DNA of 64,000 bases, taken from Janthinobacterium agaricidamnosum NBRC 102515 = DSM 9628 (GTDB lineage: Bacteria; Pseudomonadota; Gammaproteobacteria; Burkholderiales; Burkholderiaceae_D). Under the pieces are notes generated by a model. That model was not told where the DNA came from and searched no databases. It was given only the letters and a program-made list of their open reading frames with translations. Shown here one piece after another: positions 10,087-18,344 of this stretch; position 1 is the stretch's first letter; every line of letters begins with the position of its first letter. Location of the stretch: contig NZ_HG322949.1 of NCBI RefSeq assembly GCF_000723165.1, positions 360,085 through 424,084 on the forward strand, written 5' to 3'. The position numbers and the translations under genes were made by a program.

Positions 10087-10650
10087 ATGCCTACAACAAA
10101 CGCTGGAAATCCGACTCCTATAAATTATGCAACGCACATGCCGCCGGCTTACACGCCCCAAGCTTCTGCCACACCTCAAACCCAGTCTCAAACCAAGCCT
10201 TCGGCCAAACCCAGAGGCACGGCGCCCCGTAGTTCGACGCTAGACAAGGCCTGGGCTGCATTGCAGGGAAATGCTGCCGCAGACACAAAGAAAGCAAGTA
10301 CCTCCAAATTCCCAAGAGGTCCAGAAGGCAACTTGTTACCCAATGCTATTCACTCGTTAAAAACGACAAAGCACAGCGAGGTCGCCAATATGTCCCTGGT
10401 AAGCAGGGATAGTGTATTACGGCAACATGAGCAATCCCGGAAACAGAATGAGCCCCAGTATCCAGTGCCCTTGGTCAGCCGGGAGCAGGCAATGCAGGCC
10501 CAGAAAGATGCCCGGAAACAAAGCGAGCGGCAAAAAATGGATGCGCAGGCAAACGCTTTCAAAATACCCTTGGTAAGCTTGGATGAGGCAAAACGGCGTG
10601 AACAGGCGAAGCGGAATCAGTCGTTGCGCAGCCAGTTTGATTTTGATTGA
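10087..10650 (+). CDS. Unrecognised hydrophilic protein with three LVS-containing repeats
   Basis: I do not recognise this 187-residue protein. Residues 1-60 are rich in Thr, Pro, Ser, Gln and Ala and look unstructured. Residues 100-187 hold three related units starting MSLVS (102), VPLVS (127) and IPLVS (160), each followed by an acidic residue and a Gln/Arg/Lys-rich predicted helix (for example REQAMQAQKDARKQSERQ). It has no signal peptide, membrane segment or cysteine. The N-terminal composition resembles type III secretion signals, but no hrp or PIP box was seen upstream and no secretion gene is near, so that is only a guess. The leader is very AT-rich and lacks a clear Shine-Dalgarno. 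Base composition is lower in GC than the neighbours, suggesting recent acquisition. Confidence 0.6.
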   Translation: MPTTNAGNPTPINYATHMPPAYTPQASATPQTQSQTKPSAKPRGTAPRSSTLDKAWAALQGNAAADTKKASTSKFPRGPEGNLLPNAIHSLKTTKHSEVANMSLVSRDSVLRQHEQSRKQNEPQYPVPLVSREQAMQAQKDARKQSERQKMDAQANAFKIPLVSLDEAKRREQAKRNQSLRSQFDFD

Positions 10651-10784
10651 GATTGCTTTGTAAAGTATCTTGATCGCGGCGTCGTTGCTGTGTGACGGCG
10701 TATGTCGCGGATGTTGCTGCTGATCTGTACTGTACGCTTCAAGATGTGCAATCGGAGCGGTGAGTTGAGCAAGTGCTTGTTGCT

Positions 10785-10822
10785 GGCTCAAGCAGTTGGC
10801 TCAAGCAGTTGGCTCAAGCAGT
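10785..10822. repeat. 13-bp tandem repeat, about 2.9 copies
   Basis: GGCTCAAGCAGTT is repeated at 10785, 10798 and 10811 (the last lacks its final T). It lies between the repeat protein and the end of the convergent HDOD gene, in non-coding sequence. It could vary in copy number between strains. Confidence 0.85.
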
Positions 10823-10882
10823 CTGACTCTTTCTCACCGTTTTTCATCCTGATTGTTTAATGCCAATCCGTGAAAAACTTTG

Positions 10883-11719
10883 TTACAGCATCAGCACCGC
10901 CAGCAGCGACTTCACTTCATCGCTCGCTTCGGTCAGGATATGGTTCAGCGTATCGTCGCCGATCTCGCAATCGATGCTGCGCGCGGCGCGGTTTTCGACG
11001 GCGATGCGCAATTCGTGCAGCGGCGAGGCCACCGGCGCCAGGTCGTTCGCCAGCAGCAGCGTGTCGCCCAGCGATTCCGGCGGCAGCGCGCGCAAGCCTT
11101 CCCACAGCGCGCCGATGGCGACCATGACCGGATCCGGCACGGCCAGCTTGTTCAGCACGCCGAGGCCGATTTGCTGTTCGCCGTGATCGACCCAGTCTTC
11201 CGGTTCGCCATCCAGGATGCCGGGGAATTCGGCGGCCCGCGACAGCATGTAGAAACCGCCGACTTCATGCATGATGCCGGCGAACAGCGCGGTTTCCGGA
11301 TCGACCCTGGTGACGCGCCGCGCGATCACTTGCGACAGCGCGGCGACGTGGGCCGTGTGTTCCCACAGCTGGTCGGCCTTGGCCTTCAACAGCGGATCGG
11401 TGATGGCGCTGCCGAGCTGGCGCACGATCAGCGCCGCCACCAGCGATTGCAAGGTGCGCACGCCGACCCGCTGCACCGCCACGCGCACGCTGGTGATCTC
11501 ATTGCCGGAACGGTTGTAGGCCGCTGAATTGGCGATCGCCACCGCACGCGCCGCCAGCAGCGGATTGGCTTGCACCAGCCTGGCCGCCGTATCGGTATGA
11601 CAGTCCGGGTCGCTCAGGGTTTCCTGCAGCTTCAGCGACACCGCCACATTGCTGGGAAAGGTCAGTTCGCCCCGGCTGGCTTGGGCGGCAATGCTCTGGA
11701 AGGCGGCTAGTCTGTTCAT
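10883..11719 (-). CDS. HDOD domain-containing protein
   Basis: Single HDOD-domain protein of 278 residues (domain about 15-215). HDOD proteins resemble HD phosphohydrolases but lack the catalytic metal ligands; they act in signalling (motility, c-di-GMP, cell cycle) mostly as scaffolds. Visible family stretches are FPSNVAVSLKLQETLSDPDC, PLLAARAVAIANSAAYNRS, SVRVAVQRVGVRTLQSLV and LFAGIMHEVGGFYML. In the last, HE replaces the HD pair of true phosphohydrolases. No output domain is attached, so a partner must be encoded elsewhere. Confidence 0.85.
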   Translation of the reverse strand: MNRLAAFQSIAAQASRGELTFPSNVAVSLKLQETLSDPDCHTDTAARLVQANPLLAARAVAIANSAAYNRSGNEITSVRVAVQRVGVRTLQSLVAALIVRQLGSAITDPLLKAKADQLWEHTAHVAALSQVIARRVTRVDPETALFAGIMHEVGGFYMLSRAAEFPGILDGEPEDWVDHGEQQIGLGVLNKLAVPDPVMVAIGALWEGLRALPPESLGDTLLLANDLAPVASPLHELRIAVENRAARSIDCEIGDDTLNHILTEASDEVKSLLAVLML

Positions 11720-11804
11720 TGAAAAAATTATACTCGCAATATTGCTTGATGGAACTTTTGTGAGACTTCGTTGAACAATATCATTAAACCAGGCCAGCCA
11801 GACG

Positions 11805-11844
11805 AAAAAACGGCCGGTACCGGGGAAAAATCGGTAGCGGCCGT
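11805..11844 (-). terminator. Intrinsic terminator of the marR / small-gene pair
   Basis: On the minus strand, a 14-bp stem with one mismatch (AACGGCCGCTACCG / CGGTACCGGCCGTT) runs into TTTTTT. It lies 29 bp after the stop of the small gene ending at 11873. Confidence 0.85.
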
Positions 11845-11872
11845 TGTTGTTCGGTGGTGTAACAAGCCAGCG

Positions 11873-12157
11873 TTAGTCGGTTTCGCTGAAGATGGCGTCG
11901 CAGCCTTGGACGGTTTCGTCGCTGTCCTGCAACTCATCGACCAGGCCCAGGTCGAACAATTCCTCGACCGCGTTCATGAAACTGTTGTGTTTGGTCGCGC
12001 CTATCAGGCGGTAGATTTCGCCAGCCTCATTGCGCACGCCGATGATCAGTTTTTCCTGGCGCACCAGTTCCGGCGTGCTGGCGTTGAGCAGCAGGTTGCC
12101 GATGATGTGTTTGTCGAAGTGTGCCGGCTTTTTGCCGTCGAGCAGAGTCGTTTTCAA
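11873..12157 (-). CDS. Small protein of unknown function, TTG start, downstream of marR
   Basis: I do not recognise this 94-residue protein. An ATG start at 12256 would overlap marR by 71 bp and add a low-complexity basic N terminus. The TTG at 12157 is preceded by AAGGAA at good spacing and removes the overlap, giving the N terminus MKTTLLDGKKPAHFDKHIIG. The middle (VRQEKLIIGVRNEAGEIYRLIG) looks like a beta meander and the C terminus is acidic (ELQDSDETVQ). No signal peptide or membrane segment. It starts 28 bp after the marR stop and shares its terminator, so the two are co-transcribed and may be functionally linked. Confidence 0.7.
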   Translation of the reverse strand: MKTTLLDGKKPAHFDKHIIGNLLLNASTPELVRQEKLIIGVRNEAGEIYRLIGATKHNSFMNAVEELFDLGLVDELQDSDETVQGCDAIFSETD

Positions 12158-12185
12158 TCTTTTTCCTTGGTTTTTGCTTGTTTGC

Positions 12186-12665
12186 TTATTTTTTATCGGT
12201 GCCCGGCGCATCCCGCTTGCAGGCCTTCTTGCAGCAGCCGCCAGCGTCGATGACATCTTTTAAATCAGACAGCGTTTGCTCCAGCTTGCTGAAATCGTCA
12301 TCGCTGAATTGCGAAAACATCCGCTTGCCCTTGCTCGTCACGGCTGGAAATACTTCGCCAAACACCTGATCGCCTTCATCGGTCAGGCGGACGAAGTAAG
12401 AACGTTTGTCGCGCGTGCAGCGTTGACGGCTGATCAGCCCCTTTTGTTCCAGCCGCTCGACCACCCCGGTCAGGGTGCCCTTGGTAATCAGGGTTTTCTG
12501 GCCCAGTTCCTTGAATGTCATGCCGGGTGTATTGCCCAGCGTGGCAATGATGTCGAATTGCGCGTGCGTCAAGCCGAACTTTCGTACATACTCGCCCGCG
12601 AAGCGCTCGAAGCCTTGCATGCACTCCGCCAGCAGCCGGATACTTTTTAGATATCGTTCACCCAT
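12186..12665 (-). CDS. MarR-family transcriptional regulator with Cys-rich tail
   Basis: 159-residue winged-helix regulator: MTFKELGQKTLITKGTLTGVVERLEQKGLI is split here as the recognition region (about residues 49-78), and the wing CTRDKRSYFVRLTDEG follows. MarR proteins bind as dimers to palindromes and usually repress their own and neighbouring genes, released by phenolics or oxidants. The C-terminal tail is unusual: GGCCKKACKRD carries three cysteines within five residues, plus one more Cys in the wing. That could sense thiol stress or bind metal, but this is inference. The downstream small gene is likely in the same transcript. It diverges from the DMT exporter gene across 133 bp, a probable target. 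Confidence 0.85.
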   Translation of the reverse strand: MGERYLKSIRLLAECMQGFERFAGEYVRKFGLTHAQFDIIATLGNTPGMTFKELGQKTLITKGTLTGVVERLEQKGLISRQRCTRDKRSYFVRLTDEGDQVFGEVFPAVTSKGKRMFSQFSDDDFSKLEQTLSDLKDVIDAGGCCKKACKRDAPGTDKK

Positions 12666-12798
12666 AGGACGTGATTATATCCCCAGCGCCCTTATTTTTC
12701 TGCCGCGCCCGCTGGTGCGCCGGGTAACATGGCGACTGTTGCCGTATGTGCATGATTGTATCGGCACGATCCCTCCAGCCCATTCCTGAGACCCTGAA

Positions 12799-13683
12799 AT
12801 GAAACATCAGTTCCGCGGTATTGTTGCCCTGCTTGTCGTCACCTTGGTGTGGGGCACCACTTTCCCGACCATGAAAGGCTTGACCGCACACTTTTCGCCC
12901 GTCGTCATCATCATGCTGCGCTTCGGCGTGGCGGCGCTGGTGCTGCTGCCGTTCCTGTGGCGCGCCACCCGCGCCGATTGCCGCTCCGGCGCACTGCTGG
13001 GGCTGGTGTTGTTTATCAGCTACGTTTTTCAGGTCGAGGGCTTGGCGCTGACCAGTTCCAACCGCAACGCCTTCATCACCGGCCTGAATGTGCTGGTGGT
13101 GCCGCTGCTCGGTTACCTGGCCGGCCACAAGCCGGGCCGCCACATGGTGGTCGCGTTGCTGCTGGCCGTCGGCGGCCTGTTCGCGCTGTGCGCCGACGGC
13201 GACGCCAGCTGGGGCAATGGCGAAACGCTGGCCTTGCTGGGCGCGTTTTTCTGCGGCCTGTATGTGCGCATGATGGAGACCGCGACCCGCCAGGCCAGCC
13301 GGCTGATGACGCTGACCGTGATGCAGATCGCCACTGTGGCGGTGTGCGCCGCGCTGTGGCTGGTCCTGGGCGGCGCCGGCTTCGGCGAATCCGGCGTTGG
13401 CGCAGCCGCGGTGCGCGAACATGCCGACAAATTCATCTACCTGGGCGTGGTCTGCACGGCGGCCATCATTTCACTGCAAACCTGGGGCCAGCGCCACAGC
13501 AGCGCCAACGAGGCGGCGGTGATTTACGCCTTCGAACCGGGCGCGGCGGCGTTTTTCGCCTATTTCTGGCTGGGCGAGGTGATGACCTGGCAAGGCTGGC
13601 TCGGCGCGGCACTGCTGATCTCCGGTATGATAATGAGCCAATGGAATGCGTCGCGTCCGGCCGGCGCGCTGGTGCCGGAGTGA
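12799..13683 (+). CDS. DMT-family (EamA) transporter
   Basis: Inner-membrane protein of 294 residues with about ten hydrophobic segments arranged as two EamA repeats (first about 5-135, second about 150-285). Typical stretches are LVTLVWGTTFPTMKG at the start of repeat 1 and ANEAAVIYAFEPGAAAFFAYFWLGEVMTWQGWLGAALLISG is the second-repeat end region in outline. Members export amino acids or other metabolites; the substrate cannot be read from the sequence. It is divergent from a MarR gene and followed by the ArgR-type regulator after 62 bp. Confidence 0.85.
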   Translation: MKHQFRGIVALLVVTLVWGTTFPTMKGLTAHFSPVVIIMLRFGVAALVLLPFLWRATRADCRSGALLGLVLFISYVFQVEGLALTSSNRNAFITGLNVLVVPLLGYLAGHKPGRHMVVALLLAVGGLFALCADGDASWGNGETLALLGAFFCGLYVRMMETATRQASRLMTLTVMQIATVAVCAALWLVLGGAGFGESGVGAAAVREHADKFIYLGVVCTAAIISLQTWGQRHSSANEAAVIYAFEPGAAAFFAYFWLGEVMTWQGWLGAALLISGMIMSQWNASRPAGALVPE

Positions 13684-13745
13684 TGCGCGCTTTCTTTTCC
13701 GACCCCTCATGTTGATAACCAGACAGATGCCCGTGCGCGCTTTCG

Positions 13746-14702
13746 ATGTCATTCGCTAATCTCTCCCGCATCGGGCTGGACAAGCCCTTGCGTTTCTTGC
13801 TGATCAATGCGGGAACTGCCGATACGGCCGACTCGATCAGCTGGGCCGGGCTGGTGCAGCCGCTGCGCCTGTGCGCCCGCGAGCTGGGGCCGGAGGTGCT
13901 GCGGCTGGAAGTGCGCACCCCGGAACAGCTGGTGGCCGAAACGCCCGGCCACTGGCATGTGGCGCTGCTGGTGGCCGATGAAACCCAGGCCGCCCTGCGT
14001 CCGGAACTGTGCCGCGCGGTGATCGAACGCTGCCGCGCCGCGCCGTTCTGGGGCGGCGTCGGCGCCGGCGTGCTGTGGCTGGCCAGCGCCGGCGTGATGG
14101 ACGGCGTGCGCATCGCGCTGCCGTGGGCGCTGTACGCCGATGCCGAAGCGCGGGCCGAGCGCGCCATCCTGACGCCGCATCTGTTCGACATCGATGGCCA
14201 GCACCTGACTTGCTGCGGCGGCGCCGCCAGCATCGACTTCGCGCTGACGCTGATCGAGACCATCTTCGGCGCCGACGTGCAAGCCCATGTCAAGGAAGCG
14301 CTGTGCGTCGACCGGGTGCGCGGCAAGGAAGAGCGGCAGCGGGTCGCGTTGCAGGCGCGTTTCGGCGCGCTGCAGCCGAAACTGTCGGAAGCGGTGACGC
14401 TGATGGAAGCGAATATCGAGGAACCGCTGTCGACCGACGACATCGCCAACCTGGTCGGCCTGTCGCGGCGCCAGCTGGAGCGGCTGTTCAAGCAATACCT
14501 GGGCAGTTTGCCATCGCGCTATTACCTGGAATTGCGCCTGCAGCGGGCGCGCCAGTTGCTGCTCGATACCCACTATTCGATCGTGCAAGTGGGCCTGATG
14601 TGCGGCTTTTCATCGGGCTCGCATTTTTCGACCGCCTTCGGCGCGCTGTTCGGCAATACGCCGCGCGAAGAGCGCCAGCGCAAGCTGCTGCCATCGAATT
14701 AA
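13746..14702 (+). CDS. argR: AraC-family arginine-responsive regulator (pseudomonad ArgR type)
   Basis: 318-residue regulator with an N-terminal DJ-1/PfpI-like ligand domain (about 15-195) and a C-terminal double-HTH AraC domain (about 215-315). The HTH is clear: STDDIANLVGLSRRQLERLF, then YYLELRLQRARQLL and GLMCGFSSGSHFSTAF. In Pseudomonas, an AraC-type ArgR activates the aru (AST) operon and gdhB in response to arginine. Here the gene sits directly upstream of the complete AST block, and a TGTCGC-N8-AA site precedes astC, which supports the same role. It is unrelated to the hexameric E. coli ArgR repressor that shares the symbol. Confidence 0.85.
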   Translation: MSFANLSRIGLDKPLRFLLINAGTADTADSISWAGLVQPLRLCARELGPEVLRLEVRTPEQLVAETPGHWHVALLVADETQAALRPELCRAVIERCRAAPFWGGVGAGVLWLASAGVMDGVRIALPWALYADAEARAERAILTPHLFDIDGQHLTCCGGAASIDFALTLIETIFGADVQAHVKEALCVDRVRGKEERQRVALQARFGALQPKLSEAVTLMEANIEEPLSTDDIANLVGLSRRQLERLFKQYLGSLPSRYYLELRLQRARQLLLDTHYSIVQVGLMCGFSSGSHFSTAFGALFGNTPREERQRKLLPSN

Positions 14703-14752
14703 GCTTTTGGCAGCTTTTTAGGCAGCGCATGCCGGTGAAAAATGAAAAACCT

Positions 14753-14773
14753 TGTCGCAGATTCAAAAGAGTT
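14753..14773 (+). promoter_or_regulatory. Probable ArgR (AraC-type) half-site upstream of astC
   Basis: TGTCGC at 14753-14758, eight bases, then AA at 14767-14768. This is the TGTCGC-N8-AA-N5 half-site described for Pseudomonas aeruginosa ArgR. A second, weaker half-site (TGCCGG at about 14730) lies upstream. It abuts the -35 region of a promoter with a good -10 but poor -35, the usual design for an activator-dependent promoter. Confidence 0.7.
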
Positions 14774-14789
14774 TTAGCATCCCCCTTTT

Positions 14790-14795
14790 TATAAT
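14790..14795 (+). promoter_or_regulatory. -10 box of the AST operon promoter
   Basis: Perfect TATAAT 63 bp before the astC start. The -35 region at 17-bp spacing (14767-14772) is far from consensus and is overlapped by the ArgR-type site. A small hairpin (GCAGCC / GGCTGC, 14808-14824) falls in the predicted leader. Confidence 0.65.
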
Positions 14796-14857
14796 GCAGT
14801 ACACGCGCAGCCGCCATGGCTGCGATGGTCCTGTACCCTAACATTGATGGGAATGCC

Positions 14858-16102
14858 ATGAACGCCAAGCTTGATTCGACTGTCGCCACTCGTCCAGTCA
14901 CCAGAGACACTTTCGATGCCGTACTGGTTCCAACCTACGCGCCAGCCGCGATGGTGCCGGTGCGCGCCGCCGGACTGGATCTCTGGGACCAGAACGGCAA
15001 GCATTACCTCGATTTCACGGCCGGCATCGCGGTCACCGCACTGGGCCATTGCGCGCCGGTGGTGGTCGACGCGCTGACCAGGCAGATCAACACCCTGTGG
15101 CACCTGGGTAACGGCTACACCAACGAACCGGTGCTGCGCCTGGCGCTGGCGCTGACCGAAGCGACCTTCGCCGACCGCGCGTTCTTCTGCAATTCCGGCG
15201 CCGAAGCGAATGAAGCGGCGCTGAAACTGGCCCGCAAATACGCCCACGCCAAGTTTGGTCCGCACAAGTCGCGCATCATTTCCTGCTTCAGCTCCTTCCA
15301 CGGCCGCACCCTGTTTACCGTGTCGGTCGGCGGCCAGGCCAAGTACACCGAAGGTTTCGAACCGCTGCCGCAAGAAATCAACCACATCGCCTACAACGAC
15401 ATCGAAGCGGCGCGCGCCGCCATCGGCGATGACGTGTGCGCGGTGATTGTCGAGCCGATCCAAGGCGAAGGCGGCGTAGTGCCAGGCAATCCGGAATTCC
15501 TGAAAGAGCTGCGCGCGCTGTGCGACAAGACCGGCGCCCTGCTGATTTTCGACGAAGTCCAGTCCGGCATGGGCCGCACCGGCGCACTGTTCGCCTACAT
15601 GGGCTACGGCGTCACGCCGGACATCCTGACCGCCGCCAAGGCGCTCGGCAACGGCTACCCGATCGGCGCCATGCTGACCACCGACGCGCTGGCGCAAACG
15701 CTGGCGGTCGGCACCCACGGCACCACCTACGGCGGCAATCCGCTGGCGGCCACGGTCGGCCTGGCCGTGCTGGAAACCATCAACACGCCAACCTTCCTGG
15801 CGCGCGTCAAGGCAGCCAGCGTGGCGCTGATCGGCGTGCTGCAAGGCTTGATCACCGACTACCCGCAAGTGTTTTCTACCGTGCGCGGCAGCGGCTTGCT
15901 GCTCGGCCTGGTGGTCAGCGACGCCTACAAGGGGCGCGCCAAGGACATCCAGAAAGCCGCCGAAGCGCAAGGCTTGATGGTGCTGATCGCCGGCATGGAC
16001 GTGGTGCGCCTGGCGCCTGCGCTGGTGGTGTCCGATGAACAGATCTTTGACGCGGGCCGCCTGCTGCGCGCCGCCGTCGACAGCCTGCTCAAGGCCGGCT
16101 AA
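14858..16102 (+). CDS. astC: Succinylornithine transaminase / acetylornithine aminotransferase
   Basis: PLP-dependent class III aminotransferase, third step of the AST pathway: succinylornithine + 2-oxoglutarate to succinylglutamate semialdehyde + glutamate. From the ATG at 14858, preceded by GGGA, it has 414 residues; an in-frame ATG at 14816 would start in the leader hairpin. Visible motifs: GAEAN (114-118) for PLP phosphate, [12 protein letters not shown] with the PLP-contacting Asp232, and the Schiff-base Lys261 in [12 protein letters not shown]. The family also includes ArgD, but the operon context favours AstC (AruC). Confidence 0.93.
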   Translation: MNAKLDSTVATRPVTRDTFDAVLVPTYAPAAMVPVRAAGLDLWDQNGKHYLDFTAGIAVTALGHCAPVVVDALTRQINTLWHLGNGYTNEPVLRLALALTEATFADRAFFCNSGAEANEAALKLARKYAHAKFGPHKSRIISCFSSFHGRTLFTVSVGGQAKYTEGFEPLPQEINHIAYNDIEAARAAIGDDVCAVIVEPIQGEGGVVPGNPEFLKELRALCDKTGALLIFDEVQSGMGRTGALFAYMGYGVTPDILTAAKALGNGYPIGAMLTTDALAQTLAVGTHGTTYGGNPLAATVGLAVLETINTPTFLARVKAASVALIGVLQGLITDYPQVFSTVRGSGLLLGLVVSDAYKGRAKDIQKAAEAQGLMVLIAGMDVVRLAPALVVSDEQIFDAGRLLRAAVDSLLKAG

Positions 16103-16123
16103 GGCACTGTTGTTTTAGTACCG

Positions 16124-16164
16124 CCGGCCCGCTGCTTGCGCCACGCGCTTGCGCCGCGGGCCGG
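16124..16164 (+). other. Intercistronic stem-loop between astC and aruF
   Basis: A 9-bp perfect stem (CCGGCCCGC / GCGGGCCGG) with a 23-base loop that itself repeats GCGCTTGCGCC-like sequence, followed by TTCTGGTTTTT. It could be a weak terminator or an mRNA-processing or stability element that sets astC expression above the downstream genes. Confidence 0.6.
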
Positions 16165-16206
16165 TTCTGGTTTTTACCAGCTTCATCCGCACCCAAAGGA
16201 GTTCAC

Positions 16207-17238
16207 ATGTATGTTGTCCGTCCGGTAGAACTTGCGGATATCGCTGCCCTGGAAACACTGGCGGCGCTGACCATGCCGGGTGTCCATACCTTGCCGAAGA
16301 CGCGCGAGAAAATCGCCGCCTCGGTCGAGCGCTCCATCGCGTCGTTCGCGGCGCAGGTCGATATCCCGAGCGAAGAATCCTATCTGTTCGTGCTTGAATC
16401 GCTGCTGGATCGCAGCATCGCCGGCACCGCCGCGATCTTTGCGTCGGCCGGTTCGAATGGCACCTATTTTTCCTTCCGCAACGACGTCATCCAGCAAGTG
16501 TCGCGCGACTTGAACATCAGCCACAGCGTGCATGCGCTGACGCTGTGCTCCGAGCTGACCGGCTATTCCCAGCTGTCCGGTTTTTATGTGCGCAACATGG
16601 AACAGGCCGGTCTCGAAGCGGCGCTGCTGTCGCGCGCGCGGCTGCTGTTCGCGGTGCTGGCGCCGCAGCGTTTCGGCGACCGCTTTTTCGTGCCGCTGGC
16701 CGGCATCACCGATCACGACGGCCAGTCGCCGTTCTGGGATGCGCTGGGCCGCAAATTCTTCCAGATGGATTTCCTGGACGCCGAAAAAGTCATCGGCGGC
16801 GCGCGCAACCGCACCCTGATCGTCGAGCTGATGCCGCACTACCCGGTCTATGTGCCGCTGCTGCCGGGCGACGCCCAGGCCGCGATGGGCCAGATCCACC
16901 CGAGCGGCGAATTGCCGTTCAACTTGCTGACCGAGGAAGGCTTCGAGGCGGACGATTACATCGATATCTTCGACGGCGGCCCGATCCTGCAGGCACACAA
17001 GAATTCGCTGCGCACCTTTACCGGTTCGATGACCCGCAAGGTCATCGCCGGCGTGACGCCGAGCCGCACCGGCCTGAAGGTCAATTACGCGATCGCGGCC
17101 GGATTGCCGCAAAACTTCCGCGCCGTGACGTTTGCCTGCGACCCGCTGGAAGCGGCCGACAGCATCGGCTTGCCGGCCGAGCTGCTGGAAGCGCTGGCCG
17201 TGACCGACGGCGACAGCGTGATCTGCGTCAGAATCTGA
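16207..17238 (+). CDS. aruF: Arginine N-succinyltransferase, alpha subunit (AruF)
   Basis: First AST step: arginine + succinyl-CoA to N2-succinylarginine. This 343-residue GNAT-fold subunit starts MYVVRPVELADIAALETLA and has the family stretches SLFLHPDYR-equivalent SQLSGFYVRNMEQAGLEAALLSRARLL in outline, FWDALGRKFFQMDFLDAEK, FIxELMP-type LIVELMPHYPVYVPLLP and DYIDIFDGGP. AAAGGAG lies before the ATG. Enterobacteria have one AstA; pseudomonads and this organism have two homologous genes, aruF and aruG, whose products form a heteromer. Confidence 0.92.
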   Translation: MYVVRPVELADIAALETLAALTMPGVHTLPKTREKIAASVERSIASFAAQVDIPSEESYLFVLESLLDRSIAGTAAIFASAGSNGTYFSFRNDVIQQVSRDLNISHSVHALTLCSELTGYSQLSGFYVRNMEQAGLEAALLSRARLLFAVLAPQRFGDRFFVPLAGITDHDGQSPFWDALGRKFFQMDFLDAEKVIGGARNRTLIVELMPHYPVYVPLLPGDAQAAMGQIHPSGELPFNLLTEEGFEADDYIDIFDGGPILQAHKNSLRTFTGSMTRKVIAGVTPSRTGLKVNYAIAAGLPQNFRAVTFACDPLEAADSIGLPAELLEALAVTDGDSVICVRI

Positions 17239-17279
17239 CAGTACGTAAAAAAGTAAGCACAAAATAAAGTGAGGCTCCT

Positions 17280-18344
17280 ATGTTAGTGGTACGCGCAATC
17301 AATGCCTCCGACCTGGACGCCCTGTACGACCTGGCCAGCCAGGTCGGCACCGGCATGACCACGCTCAAGCCGGACATGAAAATGCTCGGCGACCGGCTGG
17401 CCATCGCCTGCGCCTCGTTCGCCGAAACCATCCCGGTGCCGCAGCGCGACTACATGTTCGTGATGGAAGACACCGACAGCGGTCGGCTGGCCGGCGTCTG
17501 CGCGATCAAGGGCGCGGTCGGGCTGGAAGAGCCGTTCTACAATTACCGCATCGGCACGCTGGTGCATTCCAGCCGCGAGCTGGACGTCTTCACACGCATG
17601 GAAACGCTGTACCTGTCGAACGACCTGACCGGCAGCACCGAACTGTGTTCGCTGTTCCTGCACCCGGATTACCGCAGCGGCACCAACGGCAAGCTGCTGT
17701 CGAAGAGCCGCTTCCTGTTCATCGCCCAGTTCCCGCAGCTGTTCACCGAAAAACTGATCGCCGAAATGCGCGGCTATCAGGCGCCGGACGGCAGTTCGCC
17801 GTTTTACGAAGGCCTGGGCCGGCACTTCTTCAAGATGGATTTCCACCATGTCGACGACTTGACCAGCCTCGGCAAGAAATCGTTCATCGCCGAGCTGATG
17901 CCGCGCCAGCCGATGTATGTCGCCTACCTGCCGGACGATGCGCAGGAAGTGATCGGCAAGGTCCACCTGAGCACCGCGCCGGCGCGCCGGCTGCTGGAGC
18001 AGGAAGGCTTGCACTTCGAGGGCTACGTCGACATTTTCGATGCCGGCCCGGTGCTGCAGGCGCGCGTGTCCGAATTGCGCGCGATGCGCGACAGCATGCT
18101 GGTCAGCGTCGATGCGGCGGCCGGCGAAGAAACGCCGTGCGGCGATATCTACGACAGCCTGGAAGCGGAACCGTACCTGGTGTCGAACACCGATTTACAG
18201 GACTTCCGCATGATCGTGTCGAACGCCAACCCGGTGGCCGGCAAGATCGCGTTGTCCGACGAGGAATTACAACTGCTGCGATGCCGCAGCGGCGACGCCG
18301 TGCGCACGCTGTCGCTTAACTTGAGGAAGAATCCACATGCCTGA
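17280..18344 (+). CDS. astA: Arginine N-succinyltransferase, beta subunit (AstA/AruG)
   Basis: Second subunit of arginine succinyltransferase, 354 residues, homologous along its length to the preceding AruF (MLVVRAINASDLDALYDLA; FLHPDYRSGTNGKLLSKSRFL; FYEGLGRHFFKMDFHHVDD; FIAELMPRQPMYVAYLP; YVDIFDAGPVLQA). It more closely matches E. coli AstA than AruF does. GTGAGG precedes the ATG. Its stop overlaps the astD start by 8 bp, so translation of the two is coupled. Confidence 0.92.
   Translation: MLVVRAINASDLDALYDLASQVGTGMTTLKPDMKMLGDRLAIACASFAETIPVPQRDYMFVMEDTDSGRLAGVCAIKGAVGLEEPFYNYRIGTLVHSSRELDVFTRMETLYLSNDLTGSTELCSLFLHPDYRSGTNGKLLSKSRFLFIAQFPQLFTEKLIAEMRGYQAPDGSSPFYEGLGRHFFKMDFHHVDDLTSLGKKSFIAELMPRQPMYVAYLPDDAQEVIGKVHLSTAPARRLLEQEGLHFEGYVDIFDAGPVLQARVSELRAMRDSMLVSVDAAAGEETPCGDIYDSLEAEPYLVSNTDLQDFRMIVSNANPVAGKIALSDEELQLLRCRSGDAVRTLSLNLRKNPHA

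Noticed and set aside
10087..10650. Calling the triple-repeat protein a type III effector
   Set aside because: N-terminal composition alone is weak; no hrp or PIP box, chaperone gene or secretion gene is visible.
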